Origin: Actinomycetota bacterium
GTDB taxonomy: Bacteria; Actinomycetota; Humimicrobiia; Humimicrobiales; Humimicrobiaceae
DNA: 34,844 nt
Assembly: GCA_023487035.1 (NCBI GenBank)
Contig: JAMDEN010000097.1
Coordinates: 1 to 34,844 of the forward strand
Reading direction: 5' to 3'
Shown: in pieces, positions 23,936 to 32,488 of the stretch
Layout of the letters: the number at the start of each line of letters is the position of its first letter
Numbering within the stretch: the stretch's first letter is position 1
Translations under genes and position numbers: made by a program
The notes under the pieces: model-generated
What the model was told of the DNA's origin: nothing
The model's input: only the letters and a program-made list of their open reading frames with translations
Databases searched by the model: none

Positions 23936-26590
23936 CTAAGGTTTTATCTTGTCAATAAATTCATGGACACTTATTGGCTCATTTTCAAGTTTGCTGTGAA
24001 GTTTATGTCTTAAAATTTCAGGCTCAAATTTAAACTTGGTAAAATCAAGACTATGAAGATAACTGATATATTCCATATATTTGCTACTTCCTGTTATAAC
24101 AAATAATCTTTGATAAGTTTTTTCAAGATTTGCAATTTCATATTTTGGTTCATTTTTTACAACATCAAAGAAATTCTGTTCTCCCCAGTAGTATTTTATT
24201 GCTTCAGCGTCACTTAAAATTTTTGAAAGCTTAATAATTTCTCTTTGTTTTAAAAGATATTTTTTTGATTTTTTTAAGTCTGAAAGTATTTTTTTTGAAA
24301 CTTTTCTTAAGTTTTTATCTTTTAAATTGTTTTTCATTATTTTAATTTCTACGGGAAGTATGCGTTTTATAGTGCTGTCATCGGCATTTTTATACATCAT
24401 TTTAAGAAGATTTAACCTTTTATAATAATACTTTGTTTCAAATGCGCTTGATTCTTCCCTAAAGCTATAAGAATATTTATGGTAAACAATTGCATTAGGA
24501 CAGGATTTAAATTTATAACCCATAATATTAGCCCTAAAACAAAAATCAAAATCTTCATAAAATAAGAAAAATGTTTCATCAACTTTTCCTACGCAGTTTT
24601 CTTTAAATGCATCTGTTTTTATAAATGCTGAAGTAAAAGACACTCCAAAAATATCTTCGGGAACATCATATTGATGTAAATCAAGCTGCCCAAGCCCTTG
24701 ATATCCATCATACAAAGAAGTATCAAGATAAGTTCCAACACTTTCGATGTAATCTTTTCTGTAAGCAAGTCTTATTTTAGGAGCAAGTCCTATAATATTT
24801 TCATTGCAACTTTTTATCATTAATACAAGCTCTTCAAGAGCATTTTTATCATAAATAACATCAAAGTTTGAAATTAAAACATAAGGAGTATTAATTTCGT
24901 TAATACTTAAATTAATTGCCCTGCCAAGTCCGACATTAGTTTCATTTTTTATAATCCTTAATTTTATATTTTCTGAATTAAATCCTTCATTTGAAACAAA
25001 TCCTTCACTTGCATCAGAATTTTTAATATTTTCATTAAGGTTTATTTTTTTAAAGTTTATTTGTTCGTTAATAATATTAATTGCATCATTTGTACTTGCA
25101 TTATCAAAAATCATTATCTCAAAATTTTTAAAGGTTTGATTTTTTAAAGAATTAAGACATTCCTGAAGGCAGGCAAGAGAAGAATTGTAATTTATAATAA
25201 GTACTGTTACTTCTGCTTTAGATGGTTTTTCTTTTTTATCCAGTAATTTATCTTGTTTAAGCCCATCATATAGTTCATTTTGGTCTTTATTATCCAAATT
25301 ACTTACTGAAATATTTTCAAGTATTTCTAAACGGCTGGTAATATTTTCGTTTTTTACATAATCTTTTTTTAGATTATTTTTTAAATTCAACCTGGATTCT
25401 GCAGATTCAAAAGAGGAATATAAATTTGTGCTTTTAAATTCATATCTCTTATCGGTATATTTGGCATATTTATTTAAAACTTTTTTAATTTCATCATCAT
25501 ATTCTGAAATGGTTTTTTGCCATGAAAATTTCTTTGCGTTTTCCAGGCAGTTTAAACCCATTTCATTTCTAAGTTGTGTATTATAAGAAAGTTCTAAAAT
25601 CTTCTGCGCAAATTCTTCTTTTGTATTTACAAGAAAGCCTGTTTTGTTATTTTGTGTTATTTCAGGATGAGCCCCAATATTATAGCAAATTGAAGGCTTA
25701 CCAAAAGTTTGAGCTTCAACTATAGGGAGGTCAAACCCTTCCCACTTTGTGCAGGTTGTATAAATATCACATGCAGAGTAAATAACGGGCATCATTTCCC
25801 ATGGAGCATTTGCAATTGCAATTACACCTTCATTTTTTATTGCAATTTCATCATTTTGGGATCCGAAACCTGCCATCATTAATTTAATTTTACTGTTCTT
25901 CCTGTTTATAAAATGAAATAATTCTATTAACTCTTTTGTACCCTTATAGGGTTGATTGATGGGATTAAGCCTTCCGGCATATAAAAGAAGAACGTCATCT
26001 TCACTCACACCATGCTTGTGCCTGAATTCATTTACCTTATTTTTATCAATTTTAATTTCAAGGTAATGATTTGTTCCTGGATAAATGCATCTTGATTTTT
26101 TTCTGATAAAGCCTGGCAATTTATTATTAAGATAATTTGAAATACTAATTACACTTGAAGATTTCCTGAAATACGAAAAGTTTTGAGAAAAATCCATGTA
26201 TTTATAAAAAAGCTTTCTTTTAAATTGCATACCTTCAGTAGAAACAATCCCATAATTTATTGAGATTACTGGTTTATTTAAATGACCTGCGAGGCTGTAA
26301 AAGGGGAAGGAATTTATAATAAAAATATCTTCAGATCTGTTATTTAATAATAATTTAAATTTCTTTACTTTTGATTCAAGATCAAAAACATTGGATGCTG
26401 TTATTGAAGGAAGCCTGATTAAGTTATATGGTTTTTGTTTTTTAAAAGTTTCATCATAGTTATTACAGTAAATATCACATTCATAACCTGAATCAGAAAG
26501 ACCGCAAGCAATTCTGTCAACTACCAGATCAACTCCATGGCCTAAAATCATTCTTTCAGTAACAAATGCAACTTTTATTTTGTCCGTCAT
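23936..26590 (-). CDS. Bifunctional glycosyltransferase: GT4 then GT2
   Basis: Two catalytic domains in 884 residues. The GT4 domain (about 5-375) begins KVAFVTERMILGHGVDLVVD and has the EX7E pair E284/E292 in KWEGFDLPIVEAQ. A low-complexity acidic/basic linker spans about 376-457. The GT2 domain (about 458-725) begins VTVLIINYNSSLACLQECL and carries a NFDV turn (575-578, DxD-like) and FFLFYEDFDFCFR (674-686), typical of rhamnosyl/N-acetylgalactosaminyl-type GT2 enzymes. A poorly conserved insertion lies at 510-545. A helical C-terminal tail (730-884) has no match I recognise. Both active sites look intact, so it could add two sugars in turn. It is divergent from the GT2-GT4 fusion at 27029. 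Confidence 0.87.
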   Translation of the reverse strand: MTDKIKVAFVTERMILGHGVDLVVDRIACGLSDSGYECDIYCNNYDETFKKQKPYNLIRLPSITASNVFDLESKVKKFKLLLNNRSEDIFIINSFPFYSLAGHLNKPVISINYGIVSTEGMQFKRKLFYKYMDFSQNFSYFRKSSSVISISNYLNNKLPGFIRKKSRCIYPGTNHYLEIKIDKNKVNEFRHKHGVSEDDVLLLYAGRLNPINQPYKGTKELIELFHFINRKNSKIKLMMAGFGSQNDEIAIKNEGVIAIANAPWEMMPVIYSACDIYTTCTKWEGFDLPIVEAQTFGKPSICYNIGAHPEITQNNKTGFLVNTKEEFAQKILELSYNTQLRNEMGLNCLENAKKFSWQKTISEYDDEIKKVLNKYAKYTDKRYEFKSTNLYSSFESAESRLNLKNNLKKDYVKNENITSRLEILENISVSNLDNKDQNELYDGLKQDKLLDKKEKPSKAEVTVLIINYNSSLACLQECLNSLKNQTFKNFEIMIFDNASTNDAINIINEQINFKKINLNENIKNSDASEGFVSNEGFNSENIKLRIIKNETNVGLGRAINLSINEINTPYVLISNFDVIYDKNALEELVLMIKSCNENIIGLAPKIRLAYRKDYIESVGTYLDTSLYDGYQGLGQLDLHQYDVPEDIFGVSFTSAFIKTDAFKENCVGKVDETFFLFYEDFDFCFRANIMGYKFKSCPNAIVYHKYSYSFREESSAFETKYYYKRLNLLKMMYKNADDSTIKRILPVEIKIMKNNLKDKNLRKVSKKILSDLKKSKKYLLKQREIIKLSKILSDAEAIKYYWGEQNFFDVVKNEPKYEIANLEKTYQRLFVITGSSKYMEYISYLHSLDFTKFKFEPEILRHKLHSKLENEPISVHEFIDKIKP

Positions 26591-26659
26591 TTACTTTAAA
26601 AAATTAATTATATTTAACAAATTTATTTAATAAATTTTTTAAACTTACTCTTTTTTAAT

Positions 26660-26690
26660 ATTTTATTAATATTATTAATATTAATAAAAT
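26660..26690. repeat. 31-bp near-perfect AT palindrome
   Basis: ATTTTATTAATATTA at 26660-26674, one central base, and its exact complement at 26676-26690. It consists only of A and T and lies about 70 bases before the start of the minus-strand GT4-GT2 gene. It may be a regulatory site, a cruciform-prone spot or chance in low-complexity DNA. Confidence 0.6.
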
Positions 26691-26793
26691 TATCATTAAT
26701 AATAAACAAATTAAACTTAAATAATTTAACTAAAATAATTTAAATAATATTATTAATATTTTTTTATTAATGTTTTCATTTTAACATTAATTG

Positions 26794-26821
26794 TTGTTTA
26801 AAATAAATTGTTTGTTATAAT
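26794..26821 (+). promoter_or_regulatory. Candidate promoter of the GT2-GT4 gene
   Basis: TTGTTT (26794-26799), 16 bases, TATAAT (26816-26821). The -10 box is exact. It would leave a leader of about 200 bases before the ATG at 27029, which contains the two AACATGT motifs. Weak because the background is A/T-rich. Confidence 0.3.
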
Positions 26822-27028
26822 TTAAATAAGTTTTAATCCATAATTCTAAATTTTAAATATAATATATTAATATTTTAATTTTATTATCAGTTTTATTTTA
26901 AATTAAATATATTTTCATTATATTAGTGTATTAGTGAAATATTAAACATGTCAGAATTGAACATGTTGCTTTATTAAATATTTATTTTATTATTTTTTTA
27001 TATATAAATATGAGTATCTGGTAAACAA

Positions 27029-29563
27029 ATGACAGAATTTTTTTCATATCCTTTAATTACAATATCCATCGTAAATCTTGATGGAGAAAATTATTTAAAT
27101 GACTGTTTAAATAGCATCAGGCAGCTTAATTATCCTAAAGATAAGATTGAAATTATTGTTGTTGATAATGGCTCTAAGGATAATTCAATTAAATTTATTG
27201 AAAGCAATTTTCCTGAAATAAAGCTAATAAAAAATCATCATAATCCTGGATTTGCAAAAGCAAATAATCAGGCTGCTGAAATTGCAAACGGTAAATACAT
27301 TGCTTTTCTAAATAACGATACAAAGGTAGATGCAAACTGGCTTGAGGAACTTTTAAAACCTGTTTATGATTCGACTGAAGTGGTTTGCTCAGGTTCCAAA
27401 GTTTTATCATTTGATGGTAAAAATATTGATTTTGCAGGTGGAATGATTAATTTTGAAGGTAAGGGTTTTCAGATAGATTATGGTCTTCAGGTTGATAAGG
27501 ATATTCATAATATTGAAAGATATCTGCCGTTTGTAAATGGCGGAGCCATGCTTATCAGGAAGGATGTTTTCCTTCAGGCAGGTGGATTTGATGAGGATTT
27601 TTTTGCTTATTATGAGGATGTTGATTTGGGATGGAGACTTTGGATATTAGGATATAAAGTTGTTTTTGCACCAAAATCAATTGTTTATCATATGCACCAT
27701 GGTACTTCAAAAAATTTCAGCGATGACAAACTTCGATTTCTAAAAGAAAGAAATTCATTAATTTCAATATTTAAAAATTATGATGAAAACAATCTTGCAA
27801 ACATTATGTCTGCAACCCTTGCAAGCATATTTGGCAGAATTTTTGTTGATTTGAAGTTTGATTATAAAAAATATTATAACTTTGATTTAAATGATGAAAG
27901 CAGCCAGGTACTTTCAAAAAAAATTGGAGAAGAAATTAATAGTTTGAAGATAAGTGCTCAACCTTTAAGCTCACTTATGGCTGTTAAGGATTTTCTGGAT
28001 AATATTTCAAAACATAGAGAAAAAAGAGAAAAAATTCAAAATGCAAGAAAAAGAGATGATAAAGCAGTCTTTAATTATTTTAAAGGGCAGTTTCTTTCTG
28101 TATCAGAAGATAGAGACTATCAAAATCACCAGATTGAACTCTTAAAAACTCTTGGAATATATGAAACATTTACTAAAAAGCTGAAAAGAACAATTCTTTT
28201 AATTTCAGATGAGGTTGTTGCTCCTGAAATGGCTGGACCTGCAATAAGAGTGTGGAATTTTGCAAAAGTGTTATCAAAGTATATGAATGTAATTATTGCT
28301 GTTCCCAATAAGCCCGCTTTTCCTGATATGGAATTTAAGATTATACAGTATACTGATGATAATTCCATTAGAGAACTTGCATCAGAAGCTGATATTATTT
28401 TATGCGGAGGAATGGCTTTTAATAAGTTTAAAAGCTTAAAGCAAACAAATGCTTATCTTATTCTTGATATTTATGACCCTTATAATCTTGCAACTCTTGA
28501 AGAATACAGCAATAAGCCAATAAAAGAAAGAATTAATATTCATCAGGATGTCGTTAATACTATAAATGAGCAGCTTTATTTTGGAGATTTTTTTATTTGT
28601 GCTTCTGAAAGACAACGGGACTTCTGGCTCGGGATGCTTGCTGCATTAAACAGAATAAATCCTGTTACTTATTATGCTGATTCTACTTTAAAAAAGACAA
28701 TTGATGTTGTTTCATTCGGATTACCTGAAAATAAACCTCTTCATACAAAAGATGTTCTTAAAGGTGTTATAAAGGGAATAGAAAAAAATGATTTTTTAGT
28801 TTTATGGGGAGGCGGTATTTATAATTGGTTTGATCCTTTAACTCTTATAAAAGCAATGTCAATTATCTGGCAGCAAAGAAAAGATATAAAGCTATTTTTC
28901 ATGGGAGTAAAACATCCTAATCCTCTTGTAAAAGAGCTGGAACTGGTAAATGAAACAGTCAGTTTATCAAAAAGTCTTGGGGTTTTTGAAAAAAATGTAT
29001 TTTTTAATTTTGGCTGGGTTGCTTATGATGAAAGACAGAATTATTTAACAGAAGCTGACGCCGGAATAATTACTCATCCTGTGCATATTGAAACACGCTT
29101 TTCTTTTAGGACAAGAGTACTTGACTACATCTGGGCTCAGTTACCTGTAATTTCAACTGAAGGAGATTTTTTTAGCGAACTTATTATAAAAAAGAATCTT
29201 GGTATAGTTGTTAAGGAAAAAGATCCTCATGATTTAGCAAATGCTATAATAAAACTTGCAAATGATAAAGGCTTCAGGGATGAATGTAGAAAAAATTTAT
29301 CTTTAATATCAAATGATTATATATGGGAAAAGGTATGTGAGCCTATTTTAAGATATTGCTCTGATCCTGTAAGAAGCTCAAATAGAAATAATATCTTAAG
29401 CGACATAAAAGATGATTTTTCTTATAATAAAGCGATAAGTAATAATGCAGGTAATAGTTATAATCAAAAGAAAAACCTCGCAGGTAAATTTTTTTCCCAC
29501 CTTTTTAGCAGCGGTCCTAAAAAAACCTTTAAATATGTTAGAAATTATTTAAGCGGTAAATAA
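27029..29563 (+). CDS. Bifunctional glycosyltransferase: GT2 then GT4-like
   Basis: 844 residues. The GT2 domain (about 8-275) opens ITISIVNLDGENYLNDCL and has VVDNGSKDNS (44-53), FLNNDT (93-98, the DxD-like site) and AYYEDVDLGWR (193-203), as in WbbL-type rhamnosyltransferases. Residues 285-385 are a helical linker. A GT-B fold domain (about 388-790) begins ILLISDEVVAPEMAGPAIRV and contains VLWGGGIYNWFDPLTLIKAM, then a TEADAGIITHP...ETRFSFRTRVLDY segment in place of a normal EX7E motif. It is a diverged GT4-type enzyme. Its order is the reverse of that in the fusion on the other side of the intergenic region. No good Shine-Dalgarno is visible at the ATG. The C-terminal tail (795-844) is basic and polar, possibly membrane-associated. 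Confidence 0.85.
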   Translation: MTEFFSYPLITISIVNLDGENYLNDCLNSIRQLNYPKDKIEIIVVDNGSKDNSIKFIESNFPEIKLIKNHHNPGFAKANNQAAEIANGKYIAFLNNDTKVDANWLEELLKPVYDSTEVVCSGSKVLSFDGKNIDFAGGMINFEGKGFQIDYGLQVDKDIHNIERYLPFVNGGAMLIRKDVFLQAGGFDEDFFAYYEDVDLGWRLWILGYKVVFAPKSIVYHMHHGTSKNFSDDKLRFLKERNSLISIFKNYDENNLANIMSATLASIFGRIFVDLKFDYKKYYNFDLNDESSQVLSKKIGEEINSLKISAQPLSSLMAVKDFLDNISKHREKREKIQNARKRDDKAVFNYFKGQFLSVSEDRDYQNHQIELLKTLGIYETFTKKLKRTILLISDEVVAPEMAGPAIRVWNFAKVLSKYMNVIIAVPNKPAFPDMEFKIIQYTDDNSIRELASEADIILCGGMAFNKFKSLKQTNAYLILDIYDPYNLATLEEYSNKPIKERINIHQDVVNTINEQLYFGDFFICASERQRDFWLGMLAALNRINPVTYYADSTLKKTIDVVSFGLPENKPLHTKDVLKGVIKGIEKNDFLVLWGGGIYNWFDPLTLIKAMSIIWQQRKDIKLFFMGVKHPNPLVKELELVNETVSLSKSLGVFEKNVFFNFGWVAYDERQNYLTEADAGIITHPVHIETRFSFRTRVLDYIWAQLPVISTEGDFFSELIIKKNLGIVVKEKDPHDLANAIIKLANDKGFRDECRKNLSLISNDYIWEKVCEPILRYCSDPVRSSNRNNILSDIKDDFSYNKAISNNAGNSYNQKKNLAGKFFSHLFSSGPKKTFKYVRNYLSGK

Positions 29564-29651
29564 TCTAAGCATGTATATTGTAATTATATATTATTATATA
29601 TTGCAACTTTGTTAAAAATAAGATTAAAGTGCGTTATAATGTCAAAAATAA

Positions 29652-29762
29652 ATGTCAAGGGGACGTATAATTTGATAACATAAGCGCTAATTAACAAAAA
29701 TTTGTTTTTTTATGTAATCATGTCAAATTATACGTCCCTATGACATAACATCCCCTTGACAT
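29652..29762. repeat. REPIN-like inverted repeat element
   Basis: Two 26-base arms, 29652-29677 and 29721-29746, are inverted copies of each other with three mismatches, separated by 43 bases. The core of the left arm is GGGACGTATAATTTGA. After the right arm comes a second TCCCC..TGACAT unit ending at 29762. The right arm plus tail is almost identical to 1519-1556, 28 kb away. This is the architecture of REP pairs (REPINs) spread by tyrosine transposases of the RAYT type. No such transposase gene is in the window. Confidence 0.7.
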
Positions 29763-29783
29763 AAAAATCTAAGGGAAATTTGT

Positions 29784-30890
29784 GTGGAAGATAAAATAAA
29801 CATAGAAATAAAAAATAAAGATAAAAGTAAGAGCAAAAGCAAAAGTAATAGCAAAAAGAGTCTGATACTAAAAATAATAAATATTATAGTTGTTGTCGGT
29901 TTTGGAATATTTCTTGTAATTTTTCTTTTAAGGGGTATTAAACTTACTGATATTAAAAATGCTATTGTAAATTGTTATAAGCCTTCACTTATATCTGCGT
30001 TTATAATTATTCTAGTAAGCGACATATTCAGAGCTTATAGAAAACAGCTTCTTGTTGGGTTAGACAAAATAAGGTTTTTTGATATGTTTTTAATTGCATT
30101 AATAAGAAATGCATTTACCATGGTCCTTCCTGCAAGAACAGGGGAAATATCTTATATTTATGTACTGACCAGGAAGTTTAAATTTCCTGTTGAAATAGGT
30201 ATTTCAACACTTGCATTGGTAATGGTTTTTGATCTTGCTATTGTTTTTTCTTTAATAGTTATAGGAGTAATAATAGTGTGGATTACCTTCGGGTTTGGGA
30301 GTCTTGCAATTTCTTCATGGCAGATAATTTTAATTGCCGCTATACTTTTAATTATTTCACTTCTTTTATTATTTTATCTTTCAGCAATAATTAAACTTTT
30401 TATTATAGCAATAAATAAATTAATGCTAAAAACTAAAATAGGCAGAAGTAAGGTTATTCAATATATTTATAAAAAACTTCAGGATATAAACATCAGTATT
30501 GAAGAAATCAAAAAACGGAAAGTATACGGTAAGGTTTATGTATATTCAGTTATTTGCAGGGTTCTTAAATTTGTGGCATATTATATGGTTATTCATGCAG
30601 TTTTAAAACCAATGGGTTACGGGTTTCCAAGTTTAAATTTTTGGGTAATATTTCTTGCCACTGTAGTAGCTGAAATTTCTGCTGTACTTCCTACACATGC
30701 ACTTGCAGGCTTTGGCACTTATGAAGGTGCGTTTGCACTTGCTTTTGTTGCGCTTGGATTTCCGTTAGCTTTATCAAAAATAGTAGGATTCAGTTATCAT
30801 ATATTAACACTTTCATTTTCTGTAACTCTCGGGTTGCTTTCAATTATAATAATCAGCCTTCCTTTTTATAAAATAAAAAAGATTTACTAA
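29784..30890 (+). CDS. UPF0104 / LPG-synthase-TM-like flippase-type membrane protein (paralogue 2)
   Basis: A 368-residue polytopic membrane protein, the most diverged of the three UPF0104 members here. The first 28 residues are lysine/serine-rich (KDKSKSKSKSNSKK) and cytoplasmic, then seven to eight hydrophobic segments follow. The family sites are present in variant form: MVLPARTGEISYIY in place of LPTSIGGDVYR, and THALAGFGTYEGAF in place of GGIGVREG. The start is GTG 29784, seven bases after AAGGGA. The gene follows the GT2-GT4 gene by 220 bases, with the REPIN-like element between. Transport or flipping of a glycolipid made by the neighbouring glycosyltransferases is the likely but unproven role. 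Confidence 0.82.
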   Translation: MEDKINIEIKNKDKSKSKSKSNSKKSLILKIINIIVVVGFGIFLVIFLLRGIKLTDIKNAIVNCYKPSLISAFIIILVSDIFRAYRKQLLVGLDKIRFFDMFLIALIRNAFTMVLPARTGEISYIYVLTRKFKFPVEIGISTLALVMVFDLAIVFSLIVIGVIIVWITFGFGSLAISSWQIILIAAILLIISLLLLFYLSAIIKLFIIAINKLMLKTKIGRSKVIQYIYKKLQDINISIEEIKKRKVYGKVYVYSVICRVLKFVAYYMVIHAVLKPMGYGFPSLNFWVIFLATVVAEISAVLPTHALAGFGTYEGAFALAFVALGFPLALSKIVGFSYHILTLSFSVTLGLLSIIIISLPFYKIKKIY

Positions 30891-31174
30891 ATTACTGCTA
30901 AGTTACTAAATTATTTAGAGATATGTTATTTATCAGATACATTCAGATAAATAATGTGCAGGTAAACATATTAAGATAAATATATTATTATGTTAATTAA
31001 ATTCAGATGGTTTATGTTGAGTGATTATAAAAAATATAAATTTAGCAGGATAATCTGAACTTAATAAGTTCTGATTAGATATTGAAAAATATCAGTTAGG
31101 TCAGTTAAGAAATTTTTAAGGTAAAATTAATCAAATCTGAAAATTAATCATTTATAATTATCTGTAATTCCTGT
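30891..31174. other. Convergent intergenic region with three short hairpins
   Basis: Between the ends of two convergent UPF0104 genes. No gene is seen. Hairpins: TTATTTATC/GATAAATAA at 30926-30954 (nine pairs, 11-base loop); GAACTT/AAGTTC at 31057-31071; GATATT/AATATC with a GAAA loop at 31078-31093. Any of them might contribute to bidirectional termination. None has a clear T-run. Confidence 0.35.
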
Positions 31175-32227
31175 TTAAACATTATTATCAGCTAATCTTG
31201 CCGATCTTTTTTTATCAATATAAGGCCTTAATGCATAAACAATTCCACCTATTACACCAGGAACTAATATTATTATAAGTATTGCTATTGATACAATTGT
31301 AGCAATATTTTTCTCTCCACCAAGGGCACCAACCAGAACAACAAAAGTTCCTTCTCTTACCCCAATACCCCCTATAGATATAGGAATCATTGAAAGAATC
31401 CCACACAATTGAACAATAAAAATATATGAAAGAAGAGTTAACTTTGTTATTCCAAAACCTATGCCGGCGAAGGAATAGTTTAGTGTAAATGCAAACTGGA
31501 GTAACAAACTTAATAAGATTGTAAGAAATAAAATTAATTTATACTTTCTGAAGCTTTTAAAAGTATCATACATTTGCTTTAATTTTGATTCCCATCTGTG
31601 AAGAAATTTAAGTTTTCTAAAAAGCTTATTTAGCCTGAAAGTATCAGGAAAAAGCATAATAAGAATTACAAGAATTGAGATAATAAAAAAGACAATTATC
31701 AGAACGATTAAAAGATGATTTGAAACTTCCCATTTCCCAATCATTAATTCCACGTGAGATGATTTAACAAATCCGATAGCAAGAGCAAAAAATAAATAAA
31801 TTATTGAACTTACAACCCCTGTAGTTCTTTCCATCAAAACAATAGAAGTTGCTTTCATTCCGGAGCTGTTTTTTAATTTTGAAGTATCATAAATTCTGTA
31901 AACATCACCACCGATAGATGTGGGAAGAAAATTATTAAAGAAATACCCTACCAGATAAGAGCCAAATAAAAATCCGAAAGTTGCATTTATCTTCTGAGTT
32001 TTAAGCATTACTTGCCATCTTATAACCAAAAGATAAATTCCTATCCAATACATTAAAAAAGAGGCAACAATATACCATACTTTTACATGAGAATGCCTGA
32101 AAAAATCTGCAACTTCGGAGAAGTTTTTAAATTGAGTTTTGAATAAGAAGATAAGGATGCCAGCGCTAATTACAATTCTTAAGATTGTAAATAATGTATT
32201 TTTTAATTTTTTTTTATCAATTGCCAC
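31175..32227 (-). CDS. UPF0104 / LPG-synthase-TM-like flippase-type membrane protein (paralogue 3)
   Basis: 350 residues with about eight hydrophobic segments. It shares NNFLPTSIGGDVYR (98-111) and IPISIGGIGVREG (near 290) with the protein at 5637-6653; the two are clearly closer to each other than to the one at 29784. Both have RWQ.(L/M)LKTQ in the first part and a basic C-terminal end. It lies convergent to paralogue 2 and on the same strand as the acyltransferase upstream. A glycolipid flippase-like role is inferred from the glycosyltransferase neighbours. No Shine-Dalgarno is strong; the ATG begins MAIDKKKLKN, a normal basic cytoplasmic start. Confidence 0.85.
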   Translation of the reverse strand: MAIDKKKLKNTLFTILRIVISAGILIFLFKTQFKNFSEVADFFRHSHVKVWYIVASFLMYWIGIYLLVIRWQVMLKTQKINATFGFLFGSYLVGYFFNNFLPTSIGGDVYRIYDTSKLKNSSGMKATSIVLMERTTGVVSSIIYLFFALAIGFVKSSHVELMIGKWEVSNHLLIVLIIVFFIISILVILIMLFPDTFRLNKLFRKLKFLHRWESKLKQMYDTFKSFRKYKLILFLTILLSLLLQFAFTLNYSFAGIGFGITKLTLLSYIFIVQLCGILSMIPISIGGIGVREGTFVVLVGALGGEKNIATIVSIAILIIILVPGVIGGIVYALRPYIDKKRSARLADNNV

Positions 32228-32488
32228 TAAATTTTATATTTTATAAATTCTATCTTTGATTTTGTTCGTAAGTAAAAAAGTAATTTTTAAATTATAAATC
32301 AAAAATTTTTTTTATTAAATATTTATATTTGCCGGATTTTTATTATATATTTTTACAATTTTTATTAAATCTTATTTTTTATGTTTATATTGTTCTTATT
32401 TTCTTATTTATTTTACTTATTCCTGTTTTTTATTTTTATTTATTTCTTACATTTATTTTTTATATTTTTTTTCTTTATTTTTTTATTT
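32228..32488. other. Strand-asymmetric T/C-rich intergenic tract
   Basis: The plus strand of 32330-32510 is almost only T with some A and C and very few G, so the minus strand is purine- and A-rich. It lies between two minus-strand genes, after the acyltransferase stop and before the UPF0104 ATG. Short plus-strand open frames here are artefacts of T-rich DNA. No hairpin stands out. The A-rich transcript could be an unstructured leader for the UPF0104 gene. Confidence 0.4.

Larger units (their letters stand above)
26591..27028. other. 438-bp A/T-only-like divergent promoter region
   Basis: Separates two divergent bifunctional glycosyltransferase genes. No open frame is seen. A 31-base palindrome lies at 26660-26690 and a promoter-like pair on the plus strand at 26794-26821 (TTGTTT, 16 bases, TATAAT). 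Near the right end AACATGT occurs twice (26945-26951 and 26960-26966), 15 bases apart. The region is nearly all A and T, so chance matches must be expected. Confidence 0.5.
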
